From the NCBI GenBank assembly GCA_016490735.1, contig JAEMWC010000031.1, forward strand, positions 758,501 to 822,500: DNA of 64,000 nucleotides. Direction: 5' to 3'. Under the pieces are notes generated by a model, which searched no databases, was not told the origin of the DNA, and worked only from the letters and a program-made list of their open reading frames with translations. Position 1 is the stretch's first letter, and each line of letters opens with the position of its first letter. The position numbers and the translations under genes are program-made. The DNA is from Pachyseris speciosa (lineage: Eukaryota > Cnidaria > Anthozoa > Scleractinia > Pachyseridae). Below, piece after piece: positions 9,118 to 18,432 of the stretch.

Positions 9118-10401
9118 TTACATTGATCTCAGAATTAATTTTCCATCAGTCTTTCTCATCTCAATATCCTGCTCATAGAGGACCAATGCATACACACTGT
9201 AATCAGCATTTGTTCCATCACTCAAAGTGTATTTGAAAGTCAGTTTTGTCATTCCATCTTTTATGTCCTGCTTCTGTTTTGTCAGATCAAAGTAAATGAA
9301 AGGGAATATTGTACCAAAGTTTCCTCTTGTGAGAAGGGTACTTTCACTGAAATCATTTACAGCTTGAACATATTTCAAAACATCTCTAAATACTCTTGTT
9401 GGTTCTGTTGAGGGTTTATAATGAACCTCTGGATAATCATTTCCATTGCCAACCTCAAGATAACAATCATTCAAAGTTCGGTTATTTGCAACTGAAAAGG
9501 TGTTATAGAGAAATTTATTGGCTGTCTGAGATGCATCACTTGCATCATTGATGATGAATACAAAGACATGCCTGGGTTTGTTTATTCCTGTGGAAATACG
9601 GAAATTGGCAGTCTGTTGTCTTGTTGAATTGCCTCTCTCAACCATTTCTCTCATGTAAGTCCACTTTCTGTTGTCAAGATACTTGCTCATGTATAAGGAC
9701 TTTCCCGCAGAATTGAAAATAATACGAGGAACAATTAGCTGGAATTTAGTTAGTACCACACGACATTCATCAGTAGCTTGCCAAATCATATTGTCATCAC
9801 TCTCAAGTGTCAGATTCACCTCTACTTTTGAGTTAGGCATGAGTTCATCCCAAAAGCTCTTGAAAAAACCGTATCTGTTCAATGCTATCTCTGCATTTAT
9901 TTCACCACCATCATTAAGCAAAGCTTTACGATCTGAGAATCCTTTGTTATAAGCAGCTTGTGCCACTCTGTTTTCAGCACCTCTGCTGGTGTCAAGATAG
10001 AAGAACTCATTGGTTCCCTGACTTACAGCATAACCCTGTGAATACTCAAGCAATGACTTAATATTTGTGGCTTGGTTTGCATCACGGCATTCATAAACAT
10101 CAAGACCATTCATTTTTACATTAATGGTGTTAATAAGAGCGTGAACTGAATTAACAATACCATTTCGATCTGCAGCAGCAATGTCAGCTCCATCTGCAAG
10201 CTTATTTTCTTTGAAAATAACATTAAAACGGGCATTATACCAGTCAAATGGTGTAGTCTCTCCACTGTTATCAACAACGAAACGGTAACCTGTTTTCCTC
10301 TGATGAGCATTATTTGCTACTACAGTAATAAGTGCTGTCTCTAGTTCGAACACTACATCTTCATATCTTTCGATATATTTTGAGTCACGATAGTTTGACA
10401 T
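9118..10401 (-). CDS. mcp: Major capsid protein (double jelly-roll, hexon-like)
   Basis: A 427-residue intact frame beginning MSNYRDSKYIERYED. Its place between pX/protease and penton, its length and its strong similarity to the right element's copy mark it as the Polinton major capsid protein, which builds the pseudo-hexagonal capsid lattice as trimers. Conserved blocks include DVYECRDANQA, NRYGFFKSFWDE, STRQQTANFRIS and a C-terminal TDGKLILRSM. The fold itself cannot be seen by eye. The start is fixed by ATCTAA at 10413-10418, 11 nt upstream. An AT-rich simple stretch (9004-9117) separates it from the pX gene. Confidence 0.92.
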   Translation of the reverse strand: MSNYRDSKYIERYEDVVFELETALITVVANNAHQRKTGYRFVVDNSGETTPFDWYNARFNVIFKENKLADGADIAAADRNGIVNSVHALINTINVKMNGLDVYECRDANQATNIKSLLEYSQGYAVSQGTNEFFYLDTSRGAENRVAQAAYNKGFSDRKALLNDGGEINAEIALNRYGFFKSFWDELMPNSKVEVNLTLESDDNMIWQATDECRVVLTKFQLIVPRIIFNSAGKSLYMSKYLDNRKWTYMREMVERGNSTRQQTANFRISTGINKPRHVFVFIINDASDASQTANKFLYNTFSVANNRTLNDCYLEVGNGNDYPEVHYKPSTEPTRVFRDVLKYVQAVNDFSESTLLTRGNFGTIFPFIYFDLTKQKQDIKDGMTKLTFKYTLSDGTNADYSVYALVLYEQDIEMRKTDGKLILRSM

Positions 10402-10412
10402 ATATTATTGTG

Positions 10413-10418
10413 TTAGAT
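10413..10418 (-). promoter_or_regulatory. Late-type box of the major capsid gene
   Basis: ATCTAA on the minus strand, followed by CACAATAATAT and the ATG, a spacer of 11 nt. Confidence 0.65.
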
Positions 10419-10423
10419 AAAAG

Positions 10424-10665
10424 TTATTTTATTTTACGTGGTCGACCTCTCTTTCTTTTGATTAAACCACCAGTCTGGCTCACACTCTCAGTTCCACTCT
10501 TGTTTCCACTTTTTCTCTTTTTCAAAAGTTCTATGATTTTGTCACCAGCTTTTTTCCAGCATGTTCACCAATTGTTGTGGCTGCTTTTTTCCCAGCTGTT
10601 TTGATAATGTCAGTCATGACACCTTCACCATGTTGTTCATATTTTTTAAACTCAAACCGTTTCAT
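10424..10665 (-). pseudogene. Small basic AT-hook protein, frameshifted
   Basis: The start (MKRFEFKKYEQHGEG) is nearly identical to that of the intact right-element gene at 60449. The frame breaks in an A run near 10550, where six A stand in place of seven. The C-terminus ends in a basic RKRGRPRK AT-hook that the right copy lacks. It sits between the penton and major capsid genes, so a DNA-condensing or capsid-interior role is possible. The membrane or nucleic-acid role is not established. Confidence 0.7.
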
Positions 10666-10678
10666 ATACTATTAGGTT

Positions 10679-11464
10679 TTATAATTCCACACCTCTCAAG
10701 AATAACTCAATATACCAATCTATCCCATTTAAATCGACTGGAGCTCTAGAAGAGTCTGTGACATAAAAGCGTATTGAGCTGATTGTATGTGTTGAGACAG
10801 GATTCCATGAAAGAAAACGAGGTTTGTAAGTGAAAGGTAAACTTCTAACGAGATCTGTGACTGGTATAACTGCGATTGTATTTGTGCTATTTCCATCAAC
10901 AATGCTATCTATCACCATATCACAATTGATATAAATTTCATCTACTCCTCTTGTAATATCAGGTAGATTTGTTCCATATTCTGTGGCTGAAACTAATTTT
11001 GAATCGAAACCGATAAGTTTTCTGAAATCAAGATTTCTCAGATCCACACGATAATTTTCATTGAGTTCAATCAAAATGCGATATGTTGACAAAACGAAAT
11101 ACATGTTAATACCATACAGGAATTTTGATTTGTCTGTTTCAGATGGATTCAGTACATGGTTATTTTTTCTCATATACTCATGAATGTAACTATTGATATC
11201 GTCGTATGAATACATCCCGTCAACGAATGTTATTGTTTCCCAGTTTACACCTTTGTCATAGCTATATTTCATTTGATTATTCCCAAAAATATCTCTGATA
11301 TTGTACCAACTGTATGTCATATTGATAACATTCACAGCCATTTCATATTTCAAATCATTCGTTAATTTAAGAGGTGTATTGAATCTTTTTTCAAAATCAT
11401 GACTCTTGCTGACACCAATTTTGTCTCTGTTTTTACTGTTGAATCGTAATGAAATTTCTGTCAT
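10679..11464 (-). CDS. Minor capsid protein (penton-like, single jelly-roll)
   Basis: A 261-residue intact frame (start MTEISLRFNSKNRDKIG). In Polintons the gene of this size beside the major capsid gene encodes the vertex penton protein. Conserved blocks shared with the right element include NMTYSWYNIR, DDINSYIHEYMRKN, PDITRGVDEIYINC and SLPFTYKPRFLSWNP. The C-terminus ends in DLNGIDWYIELFLRG. It would form pentamers at vertices and is the likely anchor for the fibres. Start supported by ATCTAA at 11476-11481, 11 nt upstream. Confidence 0.88.
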   Translation of the reverse strand: MTEISLRFNSKNRDKIGVSKSHDFEKRFNTPLKLTNDLKYEMAVNVINMTYSWYNIRDIFGNNQMKYSYDKGVNWETITFVDGMYSYDDINSYIHEYMRKNNHVLNPSETDKSKFLYGINMYFVLSTYRILIELNENYRVDLRNLDFRKLIGFDSKLVSATEYGTNLPDITRGVDEIYINCDMVIDSIVDGNSTNTIAVIPVTDLVRSLPFTYKPRFLSWNPVSTHTISSIRFYVTDSSRAPVDLNGIDWYIELFLRGVEL

Positions 11465-11470
11465 ATACTT

Positions 11471-12334
11471 TTACATTAGATATTTCATCATTATTTTATT
11501 CAACTCACCGGTTTTCAGGATTCCCAGTCTGTTCAATGTATGCAATATTTTTGTGAATTCATTTTGAACATTTTTGCTGTTGTTGCCGGCTGAAATAGAT
11601 CCACCAAGCAACTGCAGTCTTGAAAGCATGTCACCCAAAAATGCATTCCTTGAACCCATTGCACCTCTTCTCCTTCCCATGCCTGAACCAATAGTTTGTG
11701 CACCTTCCTCAACAGTTTCCATTCTTTTTCGGTACTTTTGCATTAGTTTTATCCTTTGAGTCAATTCATATATCTTTTCTTTATTTTTTCCCTATTTGTT
11801 TTGGTTGTTGATAGATGAGCTTTTTCACGTCCAAGTTGTTTGGTTATTTCACCAATATTTTTGTTTACTTGTCGATGTCGATTGTACCATCCATTATCCT
11901 ATCTAAAATTGTTGTTGGAGGAGACAATTCATATTCCTGTAATACCTTAACCTCATCAAGTGAGAAACCTTTGTCAAGATTTGACTTATACTTTGGTTCT
12001 GTTTCAGTCATCATTTTAGGTTTGTAATCAATTGGTAATGTTGTTTTAATTGGTACTGATTCAGGTAACGTGTTTAATAGCATAAGATCTTCAAAACCGG
12101 ATGTCAAGGATTTTTGATTCTTTTTCAACTGTTCAATAACTTCATCCTGTTTTTTGTCAACACTTTCTTTCACACTCTTCTGGACATCAATAGAGGGTTT
12201 CAGCAATTCTGATGTTGTATCATATGCATCCTGTTTTCTGTATTCATAAGTCTTGATAACATCACGAACTTCTCTTGTTTTATTTCCAGCTTCAATTCCA
12301 CTTTTAAGAAGCCTTTTCATACGTTCTATATCAT
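11471..12334 (-). pseudogene. Coiled-coil virion-associated protein, multiply frameshifted
   Basis: Frames at 11865-12320 and 11471-11764 are parts of one gene that is more complete in the right element (58758-59639). The N-terminal half is charged and helical (KKQDEVIEQLKKNQKSL). The C-terminal half has a GSGMGRRRGA linker and an LSRLQLLGGSISAGNNS segment. The ancestral ATG appears to be at 12334, where the box spacing is 11 nt, but one missing base puts a TAG right after it; the next ATG is at 12320. At least two further breaks lie between 11764 and 11880. It has no clear relative by eye; position beside penton suggests a structural role. Confidence 0.65.
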
Positions 12335-12345
12335 ATACAATTGTG

Positions 12346-12359
12346 TTAGACTAATCTAA
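12346..12359. promoter_or_regulatory. Bidirectional late-type promoter core
   Basis: TTAGACTAATCTAA carries GTCTAA on the minus strand and ATCTAA on the plus strand. Each lies 11 nt from an ATG (12334 minus, 12371 plus), driving the coiled-coil gene and the ATPase in opposite directions. Confidence 0.6.
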
Positions 12360-12370
12360 ACTATTAACAT

Positions 12371-13011
12371 ATGGAAATTCCAAATTATGATATCATTCAG
12401 AATTCAAATAATTCATTCAGACAGTTGTATCCGTATATGCCAAAGACACTTTCAGGATGCTGCTGGCTGGTAATTCTGGATCTGGAAAGACAACATTGTT
12501 CATGCATCTGATTATGGAACCGTTGGTCTATTATGATCAGATACATCTTTATGCAAAAAATTTGGATCAAGACAAGTACAAATATCTTCGGAAAGTAATG
12601 GATGAAATAAGCAGTCACATTGGATATCCTGCCTTGGTTTGCAGTCAAGAAGAGATATTGCCAGTTGAACAAATAAAAGACACAGATTTGCAGCGATTGG
12701 TTGTTTTTGATGATTTTGTCACTGACAAGAAACAAGATCAGATAATCAGCTATTTCATTCAGGGAAGACACAAGAACTGTTCAGTCATATATCTCACACA
12801 ATCATTCTATGGCTGTCCAAAATCAATCAGACTCAATTGCAGTCACTTCTGCCTTTATGATTTTCCATCCACAAGAGAAAGAAACTTGATTGCACAAGAA
12901 CTTGGAATTGACAAGAAGAAATACATTGAAGCAACCAAGAAACCATATTCCTTCTGTTATGTTGACAAGCCGATGAAGACAATCAAGAGGAATTTTTATG
13001 GTGCTGTTTAA
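12371..13011 (+). pseudogene. FtsK/HerA (A32)-type genome packaging ATPase, frameshifted
   Basis: Drives DNA into the capsid. Walker A GNSGSGKTT lies near 12470 and Walker B LVVFDDFV near 12700; the C-terminus reads KPMKTIKRNFYG. The N-terminal about 25 codons (start MEIPNYDIIQ, ATG at 12371) are in another frame. One base is missing just before the GCTGCTGGC at about 12450-12460. The right element's copy (58059-58709) is intact and shows the expected length of 216 residues. Start supported by ATCTAA 11 nt upstream. The next gene follows after 16 nt. Confidence 0.9.
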
Positions 13012-13021
13012 TCTAATCTAA
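13011..13021 (+). promoter_or_regulatory. Double late-type box before the 81-aa gene
   Basis: ATCTAATCTAA overlaps the ATPase stop region; the first hexamer is 11 nt and the second 6 nt before the ATG at 13028. Confidence 0.55.
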
Positions 13022-13027
13022 TATTAT

Positions 13028-13273
13028 ATGGCAATCAACAATTTTCAAAATCCAGAAAAACTCGAGAATCACAGAACAGAAAGAATCAAGAAATTGACTT
13101 TGACCAGACCTGACGATTATGTCGAAGAACCATCTGAAATCGCTGAAAAAATCAAAATGGAAGTATACAGGAGGACACAAAAAGTATTGAAAAACAATAA
13201 GAGACTACCTGTCATCTATGAAACCATACCACCTGAATTCTTGGAAGATGAAAGCAGTGATGAAGAAGATTAA
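13028..13273 (+). CDS. 81-aa acidic-tailed protein, unknown function
   Basis: Starts MAINNFQNPEKLENHR, has a basic helical middle (IKMEVYRRTQKVLKNNKR) and ends in an acidic EDESSDEED tail. It is placed between ATPase and fibre with 16-17 nt gaps, so it is an ordinary member of the plus-strand virion block. The right element lacks it: there the ATPase stop and the fibre start are only 11 nt apart. It is not recognised as a known family; a scaffold or fibre-related role is a guess. Confidence 0.65.
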   Translation: MAINNFQNPEKLENHRTERIKKLTLTRPDDYVEEPSEIAEKIKMEVYRRTQKVLKNNKRLPVIYETIPPEFLEDESSDEED

Positions 13274-13290
13274 TCTAACAAGATGATATA

Positions 13291-16200
13291 ATGGGAGTTT
13301 TCAATTCTCCACAAGATCAAGATAAAACAAAAACTGGTACTGGTGAAAGAGGCCCAGCTGGTCCAATTGGTCCCAAAGGTGAAAAAGGTGATAGAGGTCC
13401 AAAAGGTAATACAGGTGCAATTGGTCCACGAGGAGCTACTGGAGCCGTTGGTCCCAAAGGTGATGGATTCAAATTAACACAAGATGGTAATTATGACATT
13501 GAAAACAAAAAAATTAGTAATGTAGCTGACCCAACTTCTAACGAAGATGCTGTTAATATGAGATATGTCAATGATGCTGTGTTGTCAATTGAAGGAACAA
13601 GATTGAACCCATTTAAATTTCTTCTTGAAGATATATCAAAAACAACCATTATCAGAAATGCGAATAATCTACAATTAGAAGACTATAATAAAAGCCCTTA
13701 CTCAATAAATAAAAAAGCCTTGTCTTTTGTTATTCCTACTGCTGGTCTTACAACTGTTCTTCGTTTTGATCTGACACAATTGGAAGTCTCAAAGTACACT
13801 TTAGTTGTTGAGTTTTATACTGATGGTAATCCAAATAATGCAACAGTTGATGATGACGCGTTGTCATCAAATTTAATTGAAAGAAAAGATTCGATAAAAA
13901 GAGCCTTTCCAAAGACTCATCTTGTTGATGGTTATTTTAAGAGAATATTCTTCCTTGAAAAAACAAGTCAAGGAGCTACATCAATGGAATTATTGTTGAT
14001 CTCACCATATTTATCAAATAATGCCAAACATCATGTCATAGTTTATGGTGTTTATGGATTTTCTAATATCATTTTATCACATATTCACGACCCAGCTTTT
14101 GAAATAGAAGAAGGAAGAATTGTATTTAATAATGAGGTTAAAATGAGTTTTCATAGAATAGTCAATGTTGGACGCCCTATACTTCCACAAGACTGCGCAA
14201 CTAGAAAATACGTTGATGATGGTGTAATAGGTAAAGCGGATAAAACATATCTCAATAATAACTTTGTGAAAAAAGATGGAAGCGTTGCGATGACTTCTGA
14301 TTTGAATCTTGGAGGTAACAAATTGACTAATGTAGCAGCGCCAACAGCAAACAATGATACAGCCACAAAGGGGTATGTTGATACTGAAATTGCTGGAATT
14401 ACTGGCATTGATGTTTCACCATTTCTTAAAAAAGATGGAAGTGTTGCAATGACTGGTGATCTTGACATGGGTGACAATAAAATAACAAATGTTGGATCTC
14501 CAAACTCTGATAAAGATTCTGCCAACAAAAAGTATGTTGACGACCTTGTTCTTTCAGCATCTGGTACTCAACGCAACCCATTCGCTTTTCTGTTAAAAGA
14601 CATATCCAAGTCTTCTGCAGTCAGTGATGCAACAAACCTTCAAATTGAGAATTTTGATAGATCACCATACCACATAAATAAGTCCTCATTGTCTTTTATC
14701 ATTTCACATAGTGGTAACTTTACATCCAAAATTCGTTTTGATTTGAAATCTTTGAGAAACAGTCAGTACACTTTTGTTGTTGAGTTTTACTCACCATCTG
14801 ATCCAAGAAGTGCAACAGTCGATTTATTCATTCCAACTGTAAATATACGAGATGCGGGACAGCCATTTCAAAAACCTTTTCCCCAAACTCCACACGTTGA
14901 TGGTTACATGAAAAAACTTTTCCAGATAGAAAAAACCAGTGGTGGTCAAGCGGCGATTGAGGTGGAACTTTCCAGCACAGCTCCTGCGTCTAACACCAAA
15001 ACACATATCATCGTTTATGGGGCCTATGGCTATCATACCAACTTGTCTTACTTTCTCCATGACCCAGCTTATGAAATTGAAAACGGCCATGTTGCGTTTG
15101 GCAGTAATATTGACATGAAACTAAACAAAATCCTCAACCTGCAGGATAACCCCTCAAACCCACAAGATGCTGTAAACAAAAGTTATGTGGACCAGAGGTT
15201 GCAAACCAAACTCGATACGATTGCACAACAAAATCTAAATATGAACAACAATGCCATTACTGATCTTGCTCCACCCGTCAACGCAGACGATGCGGTGACA
15301 AAACATTATACTGACGAATATTTTCTCCGACGAGACGGTTCGACTGCAATGTATGGCGATTTGTCGATGGGTGGAAATAAAGTGACGAATTTAGCGGATG
15401 TGGTGAATGAAACTGATGCAGTGAACTTCAGAGTTTTAAATCGAGCTTCACAAACCATCAGAGCAAACACTTTATTATTGAATGGAACAAATGCGATGGC
15501 AGCAGACTTAAAACTTGGAGGGCATAAAATCATTAACTTAAAAGAAGGAACAAATAAAACCGATGCCGTAAATTTAGATCAATTAGAAAAAAGTCATATT
15601 TCGTCTGCTTCTCATCCAAAGAATGCTTTCAAATATTTGATGAATGATATCGATGAAGTCAGTACTGAATATGGCTTGAAAGTTAATGGATATGTCAATT
15701 TACCTCGTTCACCGCATTTGATTTTAAAGAAGGTCATTGATGTAGACTTGAATAAAGAAGCTAATCATATTTACAGAGCTAGAATTGGATTTAATATGTA
15801 TACAATAAAAGATGGAAAATACACTTTCATTCTTGAATGGCTATTTCCTGATTATGAAGGAATGAATCTTAGTAGTGTAACATTCAGTGCAACTGGTGGA
15901 ATTACAATTCATAAAACTGTAGGGAGAAAATTTGATAACAGAAATGAAGATCATTCGAGATATTTATTATGGATTGAAAAACCTTCAGTAAGTTCACCAC
16001 CTGAATATTTATATTGTACGATTCATATTAATGCTAACCCAACTTATCCAAATAAGTACAAAGTTCATTGTGTTGCATATGGTATTGATTTTGAAGCTGT
16101 AGACGTTCCATCAAGTGTTTACGACTTCGCAGAAGCTTATAAAATCGTGAATGAAAAAATGCAATTACAAACTGATTTAGATTTGAATGGACATGCCTTG

Positions 16201-16836
16201 ATTAATAATTCATCAAACTTATTTGATGGTGAAAATGGTGAATTGACAATGCTAAATAATATTAATATGAACAGCTTTCTTATAAGTGAGGCTAAACTTG
16301 GTGGTGATTTAAATCTGAATGGCTATAGAATTCATAATAATAGTTTGAATCTATTTCGTTCAAGCGTTACAGGTGTAATTATGGAAACAGCTTTCGATCT
16401 CGGAGGATTTGCTCTTTACAGGCCGAAATTAGGAGGTGATCTAAATTTGAATGGGAATGGAATAATCGGTCAAATACAATATTTAAATTGCTCTGTCAAA
16501 GCCAAACAAGGACATAATAAGAATGCTTTAAAGCCTGTATTGATAAATGGCTCTGATTTTTTAGTCATTCATAACAATAACTTTTATATTAAGAAAATGT
16601 ATATCATACAAGGAACAAAACCCGGAATATTTTATTTCAAGACAAAAGCTGAAGGTGGTGGGCCTTTGCCATTACCAGCAACTATTTATGAACACAGACA
16701 ATCTTCTTTAAGTAGAAACATCACAACGGTTAACGTCAACAAATCATTATCGAGAGGCTATCTTATAATTGACTATTCACATCCCAATAGTAGAGAATTT
16801 GATACAGCATTCACACTTGAAGTGGTCATGAATTAA
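13291..16836 (+). CDS. Large collagen-like and phage-tail-fibre-like fibre protein
   Basis: A 1181-residue open frame. Residues 1-17 include MGVFN, shared with fibre 2. Residues about 18-58 are a collagen-like Gly-X-Y run (GERGPAGPIGPKGEKGDRG and on) that would form a trimeric shaft. After it come repeats with the pattern GDLxMGxNKITNVxxPxxxxDAxxKxYVD (about 60-98, 290-420, 605-760, 955-1060), as in phage tail fibres, alternating with three beta-rich domains of about 180 residues (about 100-290, 425-605, 775-950). The first two domains are clear duplicates (FKFLLEDISK and FAFLLKDISK). A fourth domain ends the protein. By position and design it is a host-attachment fibre; the receptor is unknown. 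ATCTAA lies 12 nt before the ATG. Confidence 0.85.
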   Translation: MGVFNSPQDQDKTKTGTGERGPAGPIGPKGEKGDRGPKGNTGAIGPRGATGAVGPKGDGFKLTQDGNYDIENKKISNVADPTSNEDAVNMRYVNDAVLSIEGTRLNPFKFLLEDISKTTIIRNANNLQLEDYNKSPYSINKKALSFVIPTAGLTTVLRFDLTQLEVSKYTLVVEFYTDGNPNNATVDDDALSSNLIERKDSIKRAFPKTHLVDGYFKRIFFLEKTSQGATSMELLLISPYLSNNAKHHVIVYGVYGFSNIILSHIHDPAFEIEEGRIVFNNEVKMSFHRIVNVGRPILPQDCATRKYVDDGVIGKADKTYLNNNFVKKDGSVAMTSDLNLGGNKLTNVAAPTANNDTATKGYVDTEIAGITGIDVSPFLKKDGSVAMTGDLDMGDNKITNVGSPNSDKDSANKKYVDDLVLSASGTQRNPFAFLLKDISKSSAVSDATNLQIENFDRSPYHINKSSLSFIISHSGNFTSKIRFDLKSLRNSQYTFVVEFYSPSDPRSATVDLFIPTVNIRDAGQPFQKPFPQTPHVDGYMKKLFQIEKTSGGQAAIEVELSSTAPASNTKTHIIVYGAYGYHTNLSYFLHDPAYEIENGHVAFGSNIDMKLNKILNLQDNPSNPQDAVNKSYVDQRLQTKLDTIAQQNLNMNNNAITDLAPPVNADDAVTKHYTDEYFLRRDGSTAMYGDLSMGGNKVTNLADVVNETDAVNFRVLNRASQTIRANTLLLNGTNAMAADLKLGGHKIINLKEGTNKTDAVNLDQLEKSHISSASHPKNAFKYLMNDIDEVSTEYGLKVNGYVNLPRSPHLILKKVIDVDLNKEANHIYRARIGFNMYTIKDGKYTFILEWLFPDYEGMNLSSVTFSATGGITIHKTVGRKFDNRNEDHSRYLLWIEKPSVSSPPEYLYCTIHINANPTYPNKYKVHCVAYGIDFEAVDVPSSVYDFAEAYKIVNEKMQLQTDLDLNGHALINNSSNLFDGENGELTMLNNINMNSFLISEAKLGGDLNLNGYRIHNNSLNLFRSSVTGVIMETAFDLGGFALYRPKLGGDLNLNGNGIIGQIQYLNCSVKAKQGHNKNALKPVLINGSDFLVIHNNNFYIKKMYIIQGTKPGIFYFKTKAEGGGPLPLPATIYEHRQSSLSRNITTVNVNKSLSRGYLIIDYSHPNSREFDTAFTLEVVMN

Positions 16837-16841
16837 TCTAA
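16836..16841 (+). promoter_or_regulatory. Late-type box of fibre 2
   Basis: ATCTAA overlaps the stop of fibre 1 and lies 11 nt before the fibre 2 ATG at 16853. Confidence 0.6.
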
Positions 16842-16852
16842 AATAATATTAT

Positions 16853-17989
16853 ATGGGTGTATTCAATCAAGATAATACAAGAACTGGTAAAACAGGCCCA
16901 AAAGGTGATAGAGGTGATGCTGGTGCAATTGGTCCTAAAGGTGATAAAGGTGATAAAGGAATTGGTTTTACATTAACACAAGATGGTCACTATGATCTTG
17001 GAAACAAACAATTGACTAATGTAGCAACACCAATTTCAAATAATCACACAGCTACAAAGGAGTACGTTGATACAGAAATTGCTGCCCTTGATTTTTCTCC
17101 ATTTCTTAAAAAGGATGGAAGTGTTACAATGACCGGCAACATTGATATTGGAGGAAATAAAATAACTAATGTTGATGAAGGAACATCAGATGATGATTGT
17201 GTAACAAAAAAACAACTAGATTTGAAGTTAGATAGAGCAACTTTTGTTATTTCAAATTCACTGCCTGGTATACCTGTTCTTGATGGAATTTCAATTGCTT
17301 TGATACCATCTCTGTCTGTATTGACAACAGATGCTGATGATAGAGTTTCTAGTTGGCTGGATCCTGTTAATAATGTCACTTTTACACAAACTTCTAATTC
17401 GAAAAAACCATTGTTACTGAGAGATTCAGTCAAGAAAAAGTTTTTCATACGTTTTGATGGCAGTGATGACTACTTGGAGAACAGTTCATTTGATGTTTCT
17501 AAAGTTGCTGGACGGAGTGGAAATACTTGTACTGTTATAATCATTGCAAACACAAAACAAACAAAATATCAATCACAATTTCAATGGGGTAAGGGTGCTG
17601 TTAGATTTGGTGTTCATCTGCCTTGGATTAATGGAGCATGTTATATTGATTTCGGTTCTACATCAAATGGAAGACTTGCTGTTTCTTCTTTGGCTAATCT
17701 GACGGGAAATATTGAAGTTTTTACTGTTCGAGTTGATGGTCATAATATGGAATTTTTCAGAGGTATTTCATCAATGACACCAGTTGGAACAGGATCAATT
17801 TCAGCAACATTGACTGGTAGTGCACAAGAAATGTTTATTGGTTGTCAAGTTCATACAGATGGTTCTGCAATTAATTTTTGTGAAATGGATCTTTATGCTT
17901 TTGCTGTTTGGCAGAAATCACTAACTAACCAAGAACTGAGAAATATGTATCGTTTCATTGAAGATTATTTTGATCTTCAAATTATATAA
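16853..17989 (+). CDS. Second fibre: collagen-like shaft with lectin-like (LamG-type) head
   Basis: 378 residues. The N-terminus MGVFNQDNTRTG matches fibre 1. Residues about 13-39 are Gly-X-Y triplets, followed by two tail-fibre repeats (FTLTQDGHYDLGNKQLTNV; KKDGSVTMTGNIDIGGNKI). From about residue 135 the protein changes to a beta-sandwich-like region with FDGSDDYLENSSF and the ending CEMDLYAFAVWQKSLTNQEL, the usual signature of LamG/concanavalin-like jelly rolls, which often bind glycans. It is absent from the right element. Probably a second receptor-binding fibre. Confidence 0.8.
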   Translation: MGVFNQDNTRTGKTGPKGDRGDAGAIGPKGDKGDKGIGFTLTQDGHYDLGNKQLTNVATPISNNHTATKEYVDTEIAALDFSPFLKKDGSVTMTGNIDIGGNKITNVDEGTSDDDCVTKKQLDLKLDRATFVISNSLPGIPVLDGISIALIPSLSVLTTDADDRVSSWLDPVNNVTFTQTSNSKKPLLLRDSVKKKFFIRFDGSDDYLENSSFDVSKVAGRSGNTCTVIIIANTKQTKYQSQFQWGKGAVRFGVHLPWINGACYIDFGSTSNGRLAVSSLANLTGNIEVFTVRVDGHNMEFFRGISSMTPVGTGSISATLTGSAQEMFIGCQVHTDGSAINFCEMDLYAFAVWQKSLTNQELRNMYRFIEDYFDLQII

Positions 17990-18000
17990 TTGATTATTAT

Positions 18001-18423
18001 ATGATGAAAGACATTATTAAATACGTGAAATATTTATTCAAAGATACTAAAAAACAATATCCATACATTAATGACTCAATTTTGAAATCAGCTATGGTTT
18101 ACCAATATTTGTATCACAAGCATTTCAATAAATTAATTACAATTTGTGACATTTTACATGAGCATAATGATATTGGACTTATCGGCCCAGGTAGTGGTTG
18201 CTTGACATATTTCTTGGAACATACTCTTGGTTGGATTGATACATTACAAACACATGGTATACTTCATGATGCTTATGGAAGATTTTATAACAGTTATTCA
18301 TTAGATCGGGGATATTGTTATGCCATATCTAACCACCTCACAACAAAGGGAAGAAAAAGATCTCCATTATGCGGCCAGATGTCAGGAATACTGTATTGTA
18401 TTTTTAATAGAATTATTATATAA
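18001..18423 (+). CDS. Second PLA2-like protein (candidate)
   Basis: 140 residues; homologous to 49265-49690 in the right element. Shared blocks are IGLIGPGSGC, LGWIDTLQTHGILHDAYGRF and DRGYCY. The GPGxG followed about 25 residues later by a HDA[YF]GRFY helix has the layout of a phospholipase A2 calcium loop and catalytic His-Asp. This is an inference from motif spacing; the usual paired Cys are not evident. If correct, the element carries two PLA2-type proteins. Start chosen at the first of two adjacent ATGs; unlike the capsid genes it has no ATCTAA box nearby. Confidence 0.55.
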   Translation: MMKDIIKYVKYLFKDTKKQYPYINDSILKSAMVYQYLYHKHFNKLITICDILHEHNDIGLIGPGSGCLTYFLEHTLGWIDTLQTHGILHDAYGRFYNSYSLDRGYCYAISNHLTTKGRKRSPLCGQMSGILYCIFNRIII

Positions 18424-18432
18424 ATGATATAT

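Noticed and set aside
12397..12771. 124-aa minus-strand frame
   Set aside because: It is the antisense of the ATPase coding region, whose Walker motifs fix the plus strand.
16853..16870. N-myristoylation of the MG-starting fibres
   Set aside because: Only fibre 1 has Ser at position 6; the other two fibres lack the consensus.
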